Below are positions 1 through 10,942 of a stretch of 37,311 nucleotides of DNA, piece by piece. Position numbers and translations under genes: made by a program. Location: positions 1-37,311 of IMG/VR virus record IMGVR_UViG_3300027970_000072. One strand, written 5' to 3'. The notes beneath the pieces were generated by a model that saw only the letters and a program-made list of their open reading frames with translations, was not told where the DNA came from and searched no databases. This stretch comes from a virus. Positions within the stretch are counted from its first letter, which is position 1, and the number at the start of each line of letters is the position of its first letter.

Positions 1-392
1 TTTCCTGTAGATCCTTGATACATTCCTATTTCGAAAGATCCTCCAGTTGCACCACTTGCACCTTGAGGTCCTGTTAAATTTGTTCCTGAATTAACCCAAG
101 ATGTAGAACCAATACTCCAATAATAAACTTGACCTGTTGCACTAATCCAAAAATCAAAATCCTTAAGAGCTCCATAATTAGGTCCATGATCAGCAGTAGG
201 AGCAGTTGTTCCTACTTGCCAATGATCTCCTCTTTCTCCTTGAGGTCCAGGTATTCCAGGAACTCCTATAGGACCTAGAGGTCCTTGAGGACCTCCTCCA
301 GCTAAAATAAGTTGATCGAAGTTAAAATTTATTTTCTCTAGTGCTTCCGATAAAGGATCCGAAGGAAATAATTCCTTAATTACTATTGGCAT
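1..392 (-). CDS. Collagen-like tail fibre protein, N-terminal part (cut by window edge)
   Basis: The reading frame opens at ATG (392-390) and stays open for 130 codons to the window edge, so the C-terminus is missing. Residues 1-30 form a short helix containing EALEKINFNFDQ, like the anchor of many small phage fibres; the 189-residue protein at 10943 has a similar start. Residues 33-56 are Gly-X-Y triplets with Pro (GPQ, GPL, GPI and so on), a collagen-like trimeric stalk. A globular part with WQVGTTAP and DFWISATGQVYYW follows, then a second short Gly-X-Y stretch (GPQGASGATGG). The start lies 11 bases after the stop of the 1602-residue gene. A virion fibre role is inferred from the collagen stalk and the neighbours; no receptor domain is seen in the part present. 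Confidence 0.75.
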   Translation of the reverse strand, partial: MPIVIKELFPSDPLSEALEKINFNFDQLILAGGGPQGPLGPIGVPGIPGPQGERGDHWQVGTTAPTADHGPNYGALKDFDFWISATGQVYYWSIGSTSWVNSGTNLTGPQGASGATGGSFEIGMYQGSTG

Positions 393-403
393 TATTTACG
401 TAT

Positions 404-3400
404 TTATTTTTTCTCAAGTACAACTGTTATCGATATTGAGGTTCTTTTATCTTTAGGTACTGTATATATCACCTTAAAATTAAGTCCACCACTTTCATCA
501 ATGATAACTTTGAAATTCTTGCTTTTTAGATATCCGTTTTGAATTTTTTGGATATCTGTTAAATTTATAGCTATTTGTGGAAGATCATTTACGCCTTTAG
601 AAGGAAGCCAAGTCTTCTCCCAAAGGATAACTTCTTTAATTGCATATCTTTGAAATATATTTTCTTGTATATAAGTTTTTATGTCATCATCTAATATAAG
701 ATCACCGAATGAATAATTTGGATCGATAAATTTATAGAATTCCACACCAAATCCGTCAGTTATTAACCAATCAGATAAAGATTTCGTAACTAATATACTA
801 AGATCTAATTCTGTTTTTGATGAAGTAATTATTCTTTTTTCTATTATTCCAGAATTTATATTTTGTAATGACCCAGCATCTATAACATCTTGTGATGTAG
901 ATATTCCTAAAGGAAATGTTTCTAATCGTATTTCAGTCGGAATAGAAATTGCTTTAGATGCAAAGAATGATTTTTCTTCTTTAGGTTCTCTAGTTCCTAT
1001 TACATTTTCAAAAATGTTATTTTTGATGTATTTTTTGTAGTAAAAAGGATCCCAATTAGATCGGAATACATAAAAATCTGAGAAATCAATTGATACGTCA
1101 CCTATTAAAGGATATATGAATCTCTCTGAATTCGTATTAAGATTATTAGATAAAATAATGTTAGGATTTTCTGTGTTTACTTTATTGAAATATAAATTCT
1201 TAATCTTACCTAAATTATTGTCTTTGATCCAAGCTAATTCAGTAAGTATTTGTATATTGAAATAATCTAATCCTTCTAACTTAAGATCATTCATATCAAC
1301 GAATTGAAAGATATTTTTCCATCTAGGCGTATAATTTCCTCTATATCTTACTATCGGATTAAAAGAAATTCGATCTAAAGATCCGATCGTATATCCTAGA
1401 ATAGATTGATTTTGTTGGGAATCCAAAGACGTTTTCCTAAGAGCTTCTCTTTTTAGGTAAGATGATTTAATTGGATAATCCGGTCTTACTAAAGAAATAA
1501 CAAAAGTATTTTCCTCGATTAATCCTGTTTTTGAAACCGAAATATATCGAATCTCATTATCTCCAAGATTTATTGAAGATTGAATAGTCGAGAAAGATAT
1601 TGAATCAATTAAAGATCTATAAGCATTATAACCGCCTGCATCATAAATAGGATTTGTTTCTAAAGGTGAATTTCTTAAAGCAGTAAACGGTTGCCAAGTA
1701 ATAGAAAGTAAAGTTGATAAATTATATGTTCCGTTCGGTGTAGCAGGATTTGGTAATAGAGGTAATCCACTTATTGAAGTACACTTAAATGTATTTGCTG
1801 TTATGTCGTAAATATCATTGAAGATATATGTGAGTGAATTAGCTGAAACTGAAATTGTATTATAACTACCGTTTTCATTTTGTGTAATTTCTGAAGTAAG
1901 ATTAGGTAAATTTCCAACATTATCAATACCCATTATCACTTCAAAATAAGATCCATTATCTATCCAATCGACTATTTTTCCAGAAATTGGATTGTCTTTA
2001 TATTCTAAATCTCCAGCATTAAGCTGAAATTTATCATCAACAGTATAAAGTAATGATCTATCTATAAATTGGTGTATCTCTGAAGTATTCGTATCTTCAT
2101 ATTGAAATAGAAGATCTGAGAAATCACATTGAATAATCAGAGTTATTGATTTCCATTTATCATTTTTTATAACAGTAATCTGAGATCCTGCATTACCATA
2201 AGTAAGAACAGCAGAAAATTTGTAATTGTTATATTTTTCGTTATAGACGTATTTAAGAGAATCTCGATTATAATTAATTGAACTAAATTCCGATCGATCT
2301 AAAACCTCAACTTTAATTCCTCTAAAAAGAGTTTCTGTGGCCTTTGAATTAGAGGATCCACTAAATAGTGAATACTTAAAATCCCTAGGTATCGCTAATC
2401 CATCTACGGTTTCTCTAGTGAAATATGATAAGAAATAATCTTCTTCGATCGAAAGTAAATTAGCTGAAGCTCCACTAGCTCCAGTAAGACCTAAATATGT
2501 GGAAGTAGATCCAGGCGATCCAATAATAGGAAGATCTGGGAAATAAAGATCGTTATCAAAATACGAAAATGATTCTAGCTTCTGATTAAAATCCATATAA
2601 GGCGGATATTTCTGTAAGTAATACCACTCATGAGTAAAGAATTTAGTCGTCTTTTCTACTTGATCAAAATCCGGAGAAAAGTTATTATATCCCATTGCTT
2701 GATCCACGTTTAGTCGATATCCATTTTCTCTAACGTCGGTTGATTCATTATCATATACCCATTTGTTTATGAATGGAACTACTCTAGAAGAAAGAGCTAA
2801 TTGAGTAACATAATTTTCTTTGAGACGATCATATTCATTAACAACAGGATCTACAGTATCATTTAGATCATCTTGATATCCAATAAGAGATTGAAATCCT
2901 CCATTTTGAACAAAGGGGGAAGTAGGTCCTATTAGTTGATATATGAATGATTGTGAAGTGGGTCCTAAAGTCGGATAATTGAAAGTAGGTATATTTCCAG
3001 TTCCTCCTGTACCACTGATATACCAATCATAAAGTCCAGAAGGTGAAGAATCAGCATCTTTTTTATAATCCGTATTATTGAAATCAAAATCAAAATCTTT
3101 TATAGGGAAAATAGAAAGATATCCATTAGAATTCAACGCTTTCTTATAAAGTGATAATTTGCTAGAAGATCCAAATTCAATCTTCTGTTTATTGTCAATG
3201 AGATTAATTACATAGTATTTATCATAGTTTTTGAACCCTATAATTTCTCCATTATCGTTATAGATTGGTTCGTCTAGATAAAGACCATAATCATCTGTTG
3301 TATTATATCCAGAAGTAGTCTTAATAAAAATATCATCAATAGGATCTATGAATTCTTGAATATATTTTCTCTCTATTATTGCTCTTGATTCCGATTGATT

Positions 3401-5212
3401 ATTACCTCCTTCGAAATTAGATATTAATAATTTTCCTGCTGAAATAGGACTTAATGCTATAGGTGAAGATTGATATGTTAATGTCGATTGTTCATCAATA
3501 AATTCATTTGAAAGTAAGAAAGGGAATATAGAAGCATCACTAAATAAAGATATTTTTAATTTGTTCCAATTCTCGGAATTAATTCTAGCAAAGATTAAAA
3601 TCTCTCCATTGATATAAAAAGATTGAAATGCTTGAATCTCGTTAGAATAATTTTGTATCTGATTTATTGATGCAACTATAGCAATAGAAATATCTTTCAA
3701 AGTTCCATTAGTACTAAAAGTTAATCCACTTATAGTTCCTGAAGGAAGAGTAGAATTTCCTTTTACTGTGTGATTATCTATATAAGGAGATTCTTTTGGA
3801 TTCGTCCAATCCGTATATTGTACTCTAATTTCATCACCGTCGTTTGGTGCAGAAATTAACTTAAATGCAATAGCCGGTCTACCCTTTACGTCAGTTTTTA
3901 TGGAAGGAATATAGGTAAAAGGCGATTCAAATCCACTAAAATTTTTCCAATTTACCGTTTTATTCTTAATTCTCAAATAATCTGTATCGGATGTATTAGT
4001 AAGTGGATTTAATGTTGACCAATTAGTAACATTATCGATCGAATAGAAATTACTATTTCGATCTTTAACATAACCAAATCTAACATTTTGAAGTTCTGAC
4101 CAAGTCATCAAACGTCCTGAATAAGGTCCAGAAGCTCCAATTTGTGGATATATTTTTATTCCATTTACGTTATATTGAATATCATCTTTAACAGAAGTAG
4201 AAACACCAATAACCTTTTCATTCGATTGTGGAGTTTGTGTTTGTTCATTGAATCTGTCATCAAAAAGTCGATCTTTACTAATTTCAAATTTACCTAATTC
4301 GACTTCACTAACGTAAAGACCAAAATATCTACCAAATGTATATTCTATTTGTTCTTCATCATCAAATAGAAATTCCATATTAAGAAGATTAGCACAAATA
4401 ACACTATTTCTTTTGAATCCGTCAGTTATAAAATCTTCTGATTCTATAAAAGTCTTATCAATTAGTGTATAATCTAAATAGATATCAGAACCAATAGATC
4501 CAAATCCACCTTTTCTATATGATATTCCATTCCAATAAGAATTTTCCCCTTTATTCAATGAAGAATAAAAAGGTGATTCCGGAAAACTAGGATCATTTAC
4601 GTGATTTCTAATATATTTACCAATTTCAGTCTTATCAGTCAAATCAAATTTCTTGATTATTCTTGCTTTCTTTAATACATTATCAAAGAAATTAGAAGGA
4701 TCTTCTACTAATGTATTAAGTAGAGGATTTGTATCTAGATTTGTTGTAGAATATGGTAAAGAATTAAAAGTAACAGGATCGTCCATCTTGAAAATTAAGA
4801 AATAATCAGGAATAGAATCTTTCTCGACCCAAATTGGTGCAAAGAGAGAGTATTCTTCGGAATATAAACGACTGTTTTTAGGGTACATACCATATCCATA
4901 AGTGAAATCGTATTGCTTATTGAATCTATCTTTTACGGATGTTGAGGGATCTTCTTCAAAAATACTGTATGCGATATCTTCTGGTAGAGTTCTACTACCT
5001 TGAGAAAAAAATCTTCTTAAATCGAAAGAATATGATCCGTTACCACTAACTTCAAAACCTTTGTATATTGATTTACTTAAAAGTGGATTTGCGTCAATAG
5101 TCTCTAAATAGATTCTATTCTTTGAATCGGCAATTATTTTTATATTAGTAGTTAGCTTAGGATTTGTTCTAAGTAATCCGAAGGAACTTCTTTTAAGTAT
5201 TTGATTAGGCAT
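404..5212 (-). CDS. Very large tail/baseplate structural protein (1602 aa)
   Basis: The start is ATG at 5212, 19 bases after the preceding gene, with an A/T-rich leader and no Shine-Dalgarno. The protein is soluble-looking, with no signal peptide or membrane segment, and is rich in Asn, Ser, Tyr and beta-strand-like stretches. Several Gly-rich loops of the form GPTS, GTGGTG and GASGAS occur (residues about 740-790 and 900-920). The N-terminus (residues 1-70) has the look of a conserved anchoring domain: LLRTNPKLTTNIKII followed by YLETIDANPLLS. I do not recognise a named family. Size, position after the wedge genes and composition fit a peripheral baseplate or long tail-fibre component. That role is inferred from context only. 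Confidence 0.6.
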   Translation of the reverse strand: MPNQILKRSSFGLLRTNPKLTTNIKIIADSKNRIYLETIDANPLLSKSIYKGFEVSGNGSYSFDLRRFFSQGSRTLPEDIAYSIFEEDPSTSVKDRFNKQYDFTYGYGMYPKNSRLYSEEYSLFAPIWVEKDSIPDYFLIFKMDDPVTFNSLPYSTTNLDTNPLLNTLVEDPSNFFDNVLKKARIIKKFDLTDKTEIGKYIRNHVNDPSFPESPFYSSLNKGENSYWNGISYRKGGFGSIGSDIYLDYTLIDKTFIESEDFITDGFKRNSVICANLLNMEFLFDDEEQIEYTFGRYFGLYVSEVELGKFEISKDRLFDDRFNEQTQTPQSNEKVIGVSTSVKDDIQYNVNGIKIYPQIGASGPYSGRLMTWSELQNVRFGYVKDRNSNFYSIDNVTNWSTLNPLTNTSDTDYLRIKNKTVNWKNFSGFESPFTYIPSIKTDVKGRPAIAFKLISAPNDGDEIRVQYTDWTNPKESPYIDNHTVKGNSTLPSGTISGLTFSTNGTLKDISIAIVASINQIQNYSNEIQAFQSFYINGEILIFARINSENWNKLKISLFSDASIFPFLLSNEFIDEQSTLTYQSSPIALSPISAGKLLISNFEGGNNQSESRAIIERKYIQEFIDPIDDIFIKTTSGYNTTDDYGLYLDEPIYNDNGEIIGFKNYDKYYVINLIDNKQKIEFGSSSKLSLYKKALNSNGYLSIFPIKDFDFDFNNTDYKKDADSSPSGLYDWYISGTGGTGNIPTFNYPTLGPTSQSFIYQLIGPTSPFVQNGGFQSLIGYQDDLNDTVDPVVNEYDRLKENYVTQLALSSRVVPFINKWVYDNESTDVRENGYRLNVDQAMGYNNFSPDFDQVEKTTKFFTHEWYYLQKYPPYMDFNQKLESFSYFDNDLYFPDLPIIGSPGSTSTYLGLTGASGASANLLSIEEDYFLSYFTRETVDGLAIPRDFKYSLFSGSSNSKATETLFRGIKVEVLDRSEFSSINYNRDSLKYVYNEKYNNYKFSAVLTYGNAGSQITVIKNDKWKSITLIIQCDFSDLLFQYEDTNTSEIHQFIDRSLLYTVDDKFQLNAGDLEYKDNPISGKIVDWIDNGSYFEVIMGIDNVGNLPNLTSEITQNENGSYNTISVSANSLTYIFNDIYDITANTFKCTSISGLPLLPNPATPNGTYNLSTLLSITWQPFTALRNSPLETNPIYDAGGYNAYRSLIDSISFSTIQSSINLGDNEIRYISVSKTGLIEENTFVISLVRPDYPIKSSYLKREALRKTSLDSQQNQSILGYTIGSLDRISFNPIVRYRGNYTPRWKNIFQFVDMNDLKLEGLDYFNIQILTELAWIKDNNLGKIKNLYFNKVNTENPNIILSNNLNTNSERFIYPLIGDVSIDFSDFYVFRSNWDPFYYKKYIKNNIFENVIGTREPKEEKSFFASKAISIPTEIRLETFPLGISTSQDVIDAGSLQNINSGIIEKRIITSSKTELDLSILVTKSLSDWLITDGFGVEFYKFIDPNYSFGDLILDDDIKTYIQENIFQRYAIKEVILWEKTWLPSKGVNDLPQIAINLTDIQKIQNGYLKSKNFKVIIDESGGLNFKVIYTVPKDKRTSISITVVLEKK

Positions 5213-5231
5213 CTCATTTCAATTATTTATT

Positions 5232-8200
5232 CTATCTATTCGAATCTCCACCTTTGGTACCTCTAAGCTGTACAGGAGTTTCGTTCCTAGTAGTTCTAGG
5301 TGTTATTGACTTGATTGTTTTATTCAAATCATCCAATGCAGTATCGAATGTTCTAGAAGGAAGATCTTTTCCAACGATAGTTCTAGAATAATATCTAGCT
5401 GTTACCTCTATATCAAAAGAAAACCTTTCTTTATTGATTGGATTGCTGTATATATCGAAACCTATTTTCTTTGTGTAAACTAAATTAGCATTTTTAGAAA
5501 AGTTTCTAACTCCAGAAATGTTACCAATACCTACATTTCCAACTCCAAAATAATCTGTCATTCTATATTGGAAAGTAATAGGAATAGTTATTGCTTGTTC
5601 TTCACCAAAAGTAATTCTTCTAACTGATAGGGAATCTGATCCATCAACAACTATATCCGAATGTGAAGTAGGATTCATAAACAAATAACAACCAACGGAT
5701 TTAGGTCCTAGAAGATATTGATCATTTACATCAAAAGCTATTTTAGCGTATCGATCTCCTGTTCCACCTACACCTTCAAAAAATAAAGGAGTTTGATATA
5801 GAGATCCAGTAGAACCAGAAATAACATTTCCTAAAATAGAATTTCTTACATCTAAATTAGCAGCTGAATTAGGATCTGATTCAAGATTCCAATCATCTAT
5901 AGCAGGATGATCGATATGAATAAGAATTGTATCATCATAATCGTTAATTACGGATCCATCTAATAAAGGAATCACGTTCGAAATTGTTGTAGGTCCAGTT
6001 AAAGATCCTTTCCAAATAAAATCAGATGCAGAAGATCCAATACCAGCAGTAGATGATATAGCATCTTGTATAGTAAGATCATTTATCCATTCTAAATCAT
6101 CGATATTAGAAGCAAAATAAGGCGAAGAATTAGAAGTTTGAGAAAATGCATCAATAACACCATTTGTAGCTCCACTAACAGCACCATAAAGATTAGATTT
6201 GCCATCAATAGAAACATATCTAGAAGAAATAAATTCACCAAGAACTTGAGAAGATTGTTGTGGAAGTTCCCTAACAAATCCATAAGAAGATACATCATCT
6301 AATGAAGGATTAGAAAGTCCTAAAGGAACTCGATCATATCTTCTCGTTAAATTATAATCTGTGTCGTTTGAATTGTAAGCTGTTCCACCTGACCAAGATT
6401 CATTAGCTTTATAAATTCGATTTCCCCAATATCTAGCATACATTTCAAGAGAACTTGCGGAATCATTAAACATTTTAACAAAATAATTCTTAGAAATAAT
6501 TGCACCTTTTTTAACTGTTCTTTGTGCAACCTCATCCTTATAATTTCCAGCAAAAAGTTTCAACGTTGTATTAGATTGAACTTGATATTCTGTTCCAGCT
6601 TCGTCGATTACTCTAACAACAAGAACACCTCTCGAAGCTTCTAATAATGCAGTCAATCTAGCGATTTCTGAATCCATTGCTATTAGCTTATCAAAAAGAG
6701 CAATAACATTTTGTTCAGGAGATAAGAATCCAGAAGAAATTTCGGTTGATGGATGAGCAAAGAATTTTCCATTTTGTTCGAATTGATTTGCAACGTGTTT
6801 CTTTATACCTAATGCATCAAGATCTTGTTGTAGCTCAACTCTTACTTTCTCATCATTTGCTTCGGAAAGAATAGATCCGGCATCTGGAGAAGATTCGAAT
6901 TCTGGAGGAAATTCTATTTTCATAATTTCTGAAAATTCAGATTCCTTAGGGGATACTGGCCATCCAGATTCAGAAAGAGATTTAATTCTAAATTCTACAG
7001 ATTCACCAAATGAGATTGGAATATCTACCGAATTTATATTAACTGAATCAGCATTTTCTAGATCTTCAATAGCCCAAGTTACTTGACCTGTTGTAGGGTC
7101 GGTTTTTCTTTGTCTTACTTCAGATCGAACTTCTACCCAAGTAGAAAAAGTTCCTCTACGAGTTTGTCCGTCCTGATCCAAGAAATTGATTTGTTCAGGT
7201 TGATTAGCTCCACCTTCTTTACTTAAATATCTATATTGTACAATAAATTGTACAACTTCTTGAGGGGATGTTCTATCCGAGGATTTTGCAATAGGCATAG
7301 GGAAGAATCCTCTAATTCTATATTTAGGCGTAAGTTGATCAACCGAATTAGAAACTCCAATAGTATTAATATCATCAATAGTAGAAGAAAAGAGAGACGA
7401 AAGGGAATCTCTTTGATTGATCAAAGTACTTAATTGATTTTGATCAGTTTCTTTTAATTGCTGAGATGCGTATTGCGTAGTTTGAATCTTCGATCTAAGT
7501 TCTTTAATAGATTTATCCGTTGATCTTAGATCCGATTGAATTCTTTGTTTATCCGATTGGAGTTTTTTCAAATCCGAAAGAACAGAATTGTCTGTTAGGT
7601 GTTGATTAACCTGAACAACTTTGAAATTCTCTACATTCAAATCCGGAGAATCTGGTTCGATACCTAAAGAAGTAGGAATTACTCCATCTTTAGCTATTGA
7701 ATAAAGATAAGATCCAAAATCAACAACCTCATTTTGATAATATGTGCTAAGTGCAATATCTTCACCAACATCATTTTTAGTTTTTAGGTCTGATGTATAG
7801 AATCCAACACCAGGAGACCAATTTACAGCTGAAATTTTAGAATCCGGATCAATAGGTTTAATGAAGACAACGGTATATTCATCGAATCCTATATTAACAT
7901 TTACATTAACAGGAGATTCATCAGCTGAATAAATTGAGAATATATTGGTTCCGATTGTAATAGGATCTGCACCTTCAATTAATCTAACACCTACAGTTCT
8001 CGTAGAAGATTCGATTTGTGTAATCTCATATCGAGTATTTTGTCTTCCCGAATTAACGATAAGGGAATCTCCAATTTTAAGAGATTGTGTTCCTAAAAAT
8101 TCAGATTGTGAATCGTTATAAGTTAAAGAATCAAGTTGAACTCTAATAACTCTTTTTGAATAATTAACATTATCAATTTGTTCAGTAACTGTATCGTCAG

Positions 8201-8855
8201 TAATTTTTGTTACTGCAAAGTTACCAAAATATCTTAATGATCTAGGAGGTAAAGGAACTACGTCTTGATCTAAGAAGTAGGTTATTCCATTAGCAATAAG
8301 AACCTTAGCGAAATTTTCATATTGAATGTCTGCTTTACTTAAGAAGTTATTGTTAAATGATTGTTTTTGTGCATCACTATTTATATTTAGAATATAACGA
8401 GAAACTTCGACGTTTTCGGTGTTGTATTTAACTTGATCGCCTAAATTAAAAGAAACATAAAGAAGAGGATTCAAAAAAGATTCAAAAAACCAATTTTCTT
8501 TTGTGTTAAAAGAAATAGGAACTGGCATAGATTTAATATCTGCAGCTTCTCTTTGAAAATTACTAACTAGGATTTTTCTAAAAGATCCATCCGAAAGTCT
8601 AACTGAAGATTCGGTTTCACCTATTCCTGCAATGGATTTAACATCTGATTCCAGACGAGTAAGTTGATCTTTAATAGCTCCGAAAGAAGGAACCTGAACA
8701 GATTGAATTACGCCATTAGCATCCAATACAGGCATTTCAATAGTGTCTGATTTAGAAGATACCAAATCAGATACCTTAGAGATAATCTGATATGAATTGT
8801 TCTGTAACCTTAAGAGGTCGTTTAATAGTGTTGTTAGTGAGTATTTAGTATCCAT
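5232..8855 (-). CDS. Large tail/baseplate protein with coiled coils and FN3-like domain (1207 aa)
   Basis: ATG at 8855 lies directly after the 689-residue gene. Residues about 424-495 form a long coiled coil (repeated Leu/Ile with Lys, Gln, Ser and Asp), and a shorter one lies at 715-742. Between them, residues about 510-650 look like a fibronectin-III-type beta sandwich, with FIVQYRYLS, TWVEVRSEV and SVEFRIKSLSESGWP. The C-terminal 400 residues are beta-rich and hold short GPT and GSTG loops. A coiled coil next to FN3-like modules is common in elongated phage tail proteins. An adaptor or fibre role is likely, but no specific T4 counterpart can be named from sequence alone. Confidence 0.6.
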   Translation of the reverse strand: MDTKYSLTTLLNDLLRLQNNSYQIISKVSDLVSSKSDTIEMPVLDANGVIQSVQVPSFGAIKDQLTRLESDVKSIAGIGETESSVRLSDGSFRKILVSNFQREAADIKSMPVPISFNTKENWFFESFLNPLLYVSFNLGDQVKYNTENVEVSRYILNINSDAQKQSFNNNFLSKADIQYENFAKVLIANGITYFLDQDVVPLPPRSLRYFGNFAVTKITDDTVTEQIDNVNYSKRVIRVQLDSLTYNDSQSEFLGTQSLKIGDSLIVNSGRQNTRYEITQIESSTRTVGVRLIEGADPITIGTNIFSIYSADESPVNVNVNIGFDEYTVVFIKPIDPDSKISAVNWSPGVGFYTSDLKTKNDVGEDIALSTYYQNEVVDFGSYLYSIAKDGVIPTSLGIEPDSPDLNVENFKVVQVNQHLTDNSVLSDLKKLQSDKQRIQSDLRSTDKSIKELRSKIQTTQYASQQLKETDQNQLSTLINQRDSLSSLFSSTIDDINTIGVSNSVDQLTPKYRIRGFFPMPIAKSSDRTSPQEVVQFIVQYRYLSKEGGANQPEQINFLDQDGQTRRGTFSTWVEVRSEVRQRKTDPTTGQVTWAIEDLENADSVNINSVDIPISFGESVEFRIKSLSESGWPVSPKESEFSEIMKIEFPPEFESSPDAGSILSEANDEKVRVELQQDLDALGIKKHVANQFEQNGKFFAHPSTEISSGFLSPEQNVIALFDKLIAMDSEIARLTALLEASRGVLVVRVIDEAGTEYQVQSNTTLKLFAGNYKDEVAQRTVKKGAIISKNYFVKMFNDSASSLEMYARYWGNRIYKANESWSGGTAYNSNDTDYNLTRRYDRVPLGLSNPSLDDVSSYGFVRELPQQSSQVLGEFISSRYVSIDGKSNLYGAVSGATNGVIDAFSQTSNSSPYFASNIDDLEWINDLTIQDAISSTAGIGSSASDFIWKGSLTGPTTISNVIPLLDGSVINDYDDTILIHIDHPAIDDWNLESDPNSAANLDVRNSILGNVISGSTGSLYQTPLFFEGVGGTGDRYAKIAFDVNDQYLLGPKSVGCYLFMNPTSHSDIVVDGSDSLSVRRITFGEEQAITIPITFQYRMTDYFGVGNVGIGNISGVRNFSKNANLVYTKKIGFDIYSNPINKERFSFDIEVTARYYSRTIVGKDLPSRTFDTALDDLNKTIKSITPRTTRNETPVQLRGTKGGDSNR

Positions 8856-8856
8856 G

Positions 8857-10926
8857 TTATCTTATTACGTCTACGTTAAATAGATATTGATTTTCGTCTG
8901 TGCAGTAAATTTCAAATATAGGTCTATCAGAAAGTAACATTGCAGGAGAAATAATAGTCATTATTTTTCCATAAGTTCCATTACCTAAAGCATTTTGTGA
9001 ATCTGTTCTGAATATGATATTGAAACCGCCATTATTTATTTTCTCATTAAAAACAAATTTAAGCATTTGTCCATTCTTCCATCTAACATTTTTATCGTCT
9101 ATATTTATATACACAGTATCAGCGAAAGTTTCAATTCCTGTTACAGGATCTGGGTTTTGATTAGTTTGTCTAAATGAATTTGTAAATGTTCCTAATACAA
9201 GAATGTTATTATCAACAAGATTTGTAGTTGCATAATTTTGTCCGTTACTCGTAGTAGTTTCGATATTATTAGATGAATTACCACATAACATAAAGTTGTT
9301 ATAAGCCTGAGTACGATTAATTATTTTTACTTGATTAGGAACTGATTTATCAAGTAGAATACCATCCCCTCCTTTAAGAACATCTGTGTTGTAAGTTAAA
9401 TTAGTTGATAAATTTCCAGAGACGATCAAATTGATATTATCTGCATTCATATTAATCAAATCGAGTAAAGTTGTACTTGATTGAAAAGCTAATTGAGCAT
9501 TATTCAAAGAAGATTCTAAAGCGGATAATCTTTGAGAAAGTCCCGTGATATCACCCTGTGAGAAATAGTATTGTTGTAAAGCCGATATTTGTTGCTTAAT
9601 TTCAATAATCTGTAGATTTTGAGATAAGAACATTTCAGCAGCTTCTTGCATTCTCGTTGAAGCATCAATGAATAGATCCATTGAGAATGTGTTATAATCA
9701 TTAATGATAGTTTCAACACCTACATTATCAGCAGAAGTATCGAATTTAACATTCAATTTCAAACCGTATCCGTTACCGTTAAGTTTCGTAATTTTATTAG
9801 GTTTATATTTATCGAATCTTTTAAGGTAAGATGGTGCTGATACTTGATTAACATAATCGTCTAAAACAAGAATTCCATATAGGTTTCTTGCTCGATCCAT
9901 AGGATTTGATGAACTATAAACGTCATAATAAACGAGTGCGGCATTGAATGCGAAATCCCCAGAAGCATCAGAAGCATTGAATTCTGATATTAAAGAGATA
10001 TTTGGATCATCTACAATCGGTTTATATGAATCAGCATCAGTATCAAGAATAATTCCGTCCATTCCAGAAAGTAGAACAGGTTTTAGAGATAATGCAGTTG
10101 CTGCTGCATAAAGAGAAGTATTTGTAGGATTTCCAAAAGTTCCTTCTGAAAGATATGCATCTATAACATCATTATCATAATAAGCTATCATCGAAAGTCC
10201 AGTAGGGTGAACGGATCCGGCATTTCTTCCTTCGAGATAAACGTTACCGTTGCTCCATTGTCTACCTGGAGCATAATTAGAATCTTGGTATGTTTTGAAT
10301 AGTACAAGAGGTGTATTACCGTGTGTTACAGGAACATTAAGATAAACTTCGCTATATGAATGACCATCCCTTGAAACGGAATTGACAATATCAACATCCC
10401 CTATATATTTAACAACTCGCTTATAGAAAGTAGATTGATCTTCTTCGGTGAATCTATTTGTAACTGTTGATTCAGCAGCAGTAGCAGTTCTGAATCGCAT
10501 AGCATTTATGTTAGCCATCCACTTCCAAAATAATCTTTCTGAAGTTGACCATTTTTGACTCATATCATAAGCCTGAGCTAGATTATTACTTCCGTCTAAA
10601 ATTAGCTGTTCTAAATTCAAAACGTAATTTTGAAAAGATTGTGCTAGATTTATGTTATTATCAGAATTAATATCAGCTGAAGGAACTGATGAATTTGGAT
10701 ACGATGTAGGACCGGGACTATTTAATACACCTAAAGCTTCCCATACGATGTAATTTTGATTTGACGTAGGAGTTGCAACGTCAGGGATATCTAATAAGGC
10801 GAATTTAGAGAATACAAATCTAGCATCGTCATCAGTAAATGTTTTTGAAATATCATTTGATGCCGAAGTAAATGTGTAAAACGTTCCACCTTGGACTCTT
10901 AACGCATTAATTAGCGGAGTTGCCAT
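8857..10926 (-). CDS. Putative baseplate/tail fibre structural protein (689 aa)
   Basis: ATG at 10926 lies 16 bases after the 189-residue gene and is preceded by an A/T-only leader. The N-terminus (residues 1-60) has a short helix-strand pattern with FTFTSASNDISKTFTDDDARFVF-like content. Residues about 415-490 are a predicted coiled coil with heptad-like Leu and Gln (EIKQQISALQQYYF, LSQRLSALESSLNNAQ). The C-terminal 190 residues are beta-rich, ending FEIYCTDENQYLFNVDVIR. No family is recognised. The central coiled coil followed by a beta-rich tip and the place in the tail cluster suggest a trimeric tail-surface protein; this is inference. Confidence 0.55.
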   Translation of the reverse strand: MATPLINALRVQGGTFYTFTSASNDISKTFTDDDARFVFSKFALLDIPDVATPTSNQNYIVWEALGVLNSPGPTSYPNSSVPSADINSDNNINLAQSFQNYVLNLEQLILDGSNNLAQAYDMSQKWSTSERLFWKWMANINAMRFRTATAAESTVTNRFTEEDQSTFYKRVVKYIGDVDIVNSVSRDGHSYSEVYLNVPVTHGNTPLVLFKTYQDSNYAPGRQWSNGNVYLEGRNAGSVHPTGLSMIAYYDNDVIDAYLSEGTFGNPTNTSLYAAATALSLKPVLLSGMDGIILDTDADSYKPIVDDPNISLISEFNASDASGDFAFNAALVYYDVYSSSNPMDRARNLYGILVLDDYVNQVSAPSYLKRFDKYKPNKITKLNGNGYGLKLNVKFDTSADNVGVETIINDYNTFSMDLFIDASTRMQEAAEMFLSQNLQIIEIKQQISALQQYYFSQGDITGLSQRLSALESSLNNAQLAFQSSTTLLDLINMNADNINLIVSGNLSTNLTYNTDVLKGGDGILLDKSVPNQVKIINRTQAYNNFMLCGNSSNNIETTTSNGQNYATTNLVDNNILVLGTFTNSFRQTNQNPDPVTGIETFADTVYINIDDKNVRWKNGQMLKFVFNEKINNGGFNIIFRTDSQNALGNGTYGKIMTIISPAMLLSDRPIFEIYCTDENQYLFNVDVIR

Positions 10927-10942
10927 TCAATTATTTTTATTT

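Noticed and set aside
7236-7433. Plus-strand ORF of 65 codons, and others such as 22043-22285 and 28622-28885
   Set aside because: They lie opposite well-supported minus-strand genes, have biased composition and no recognisable motif.
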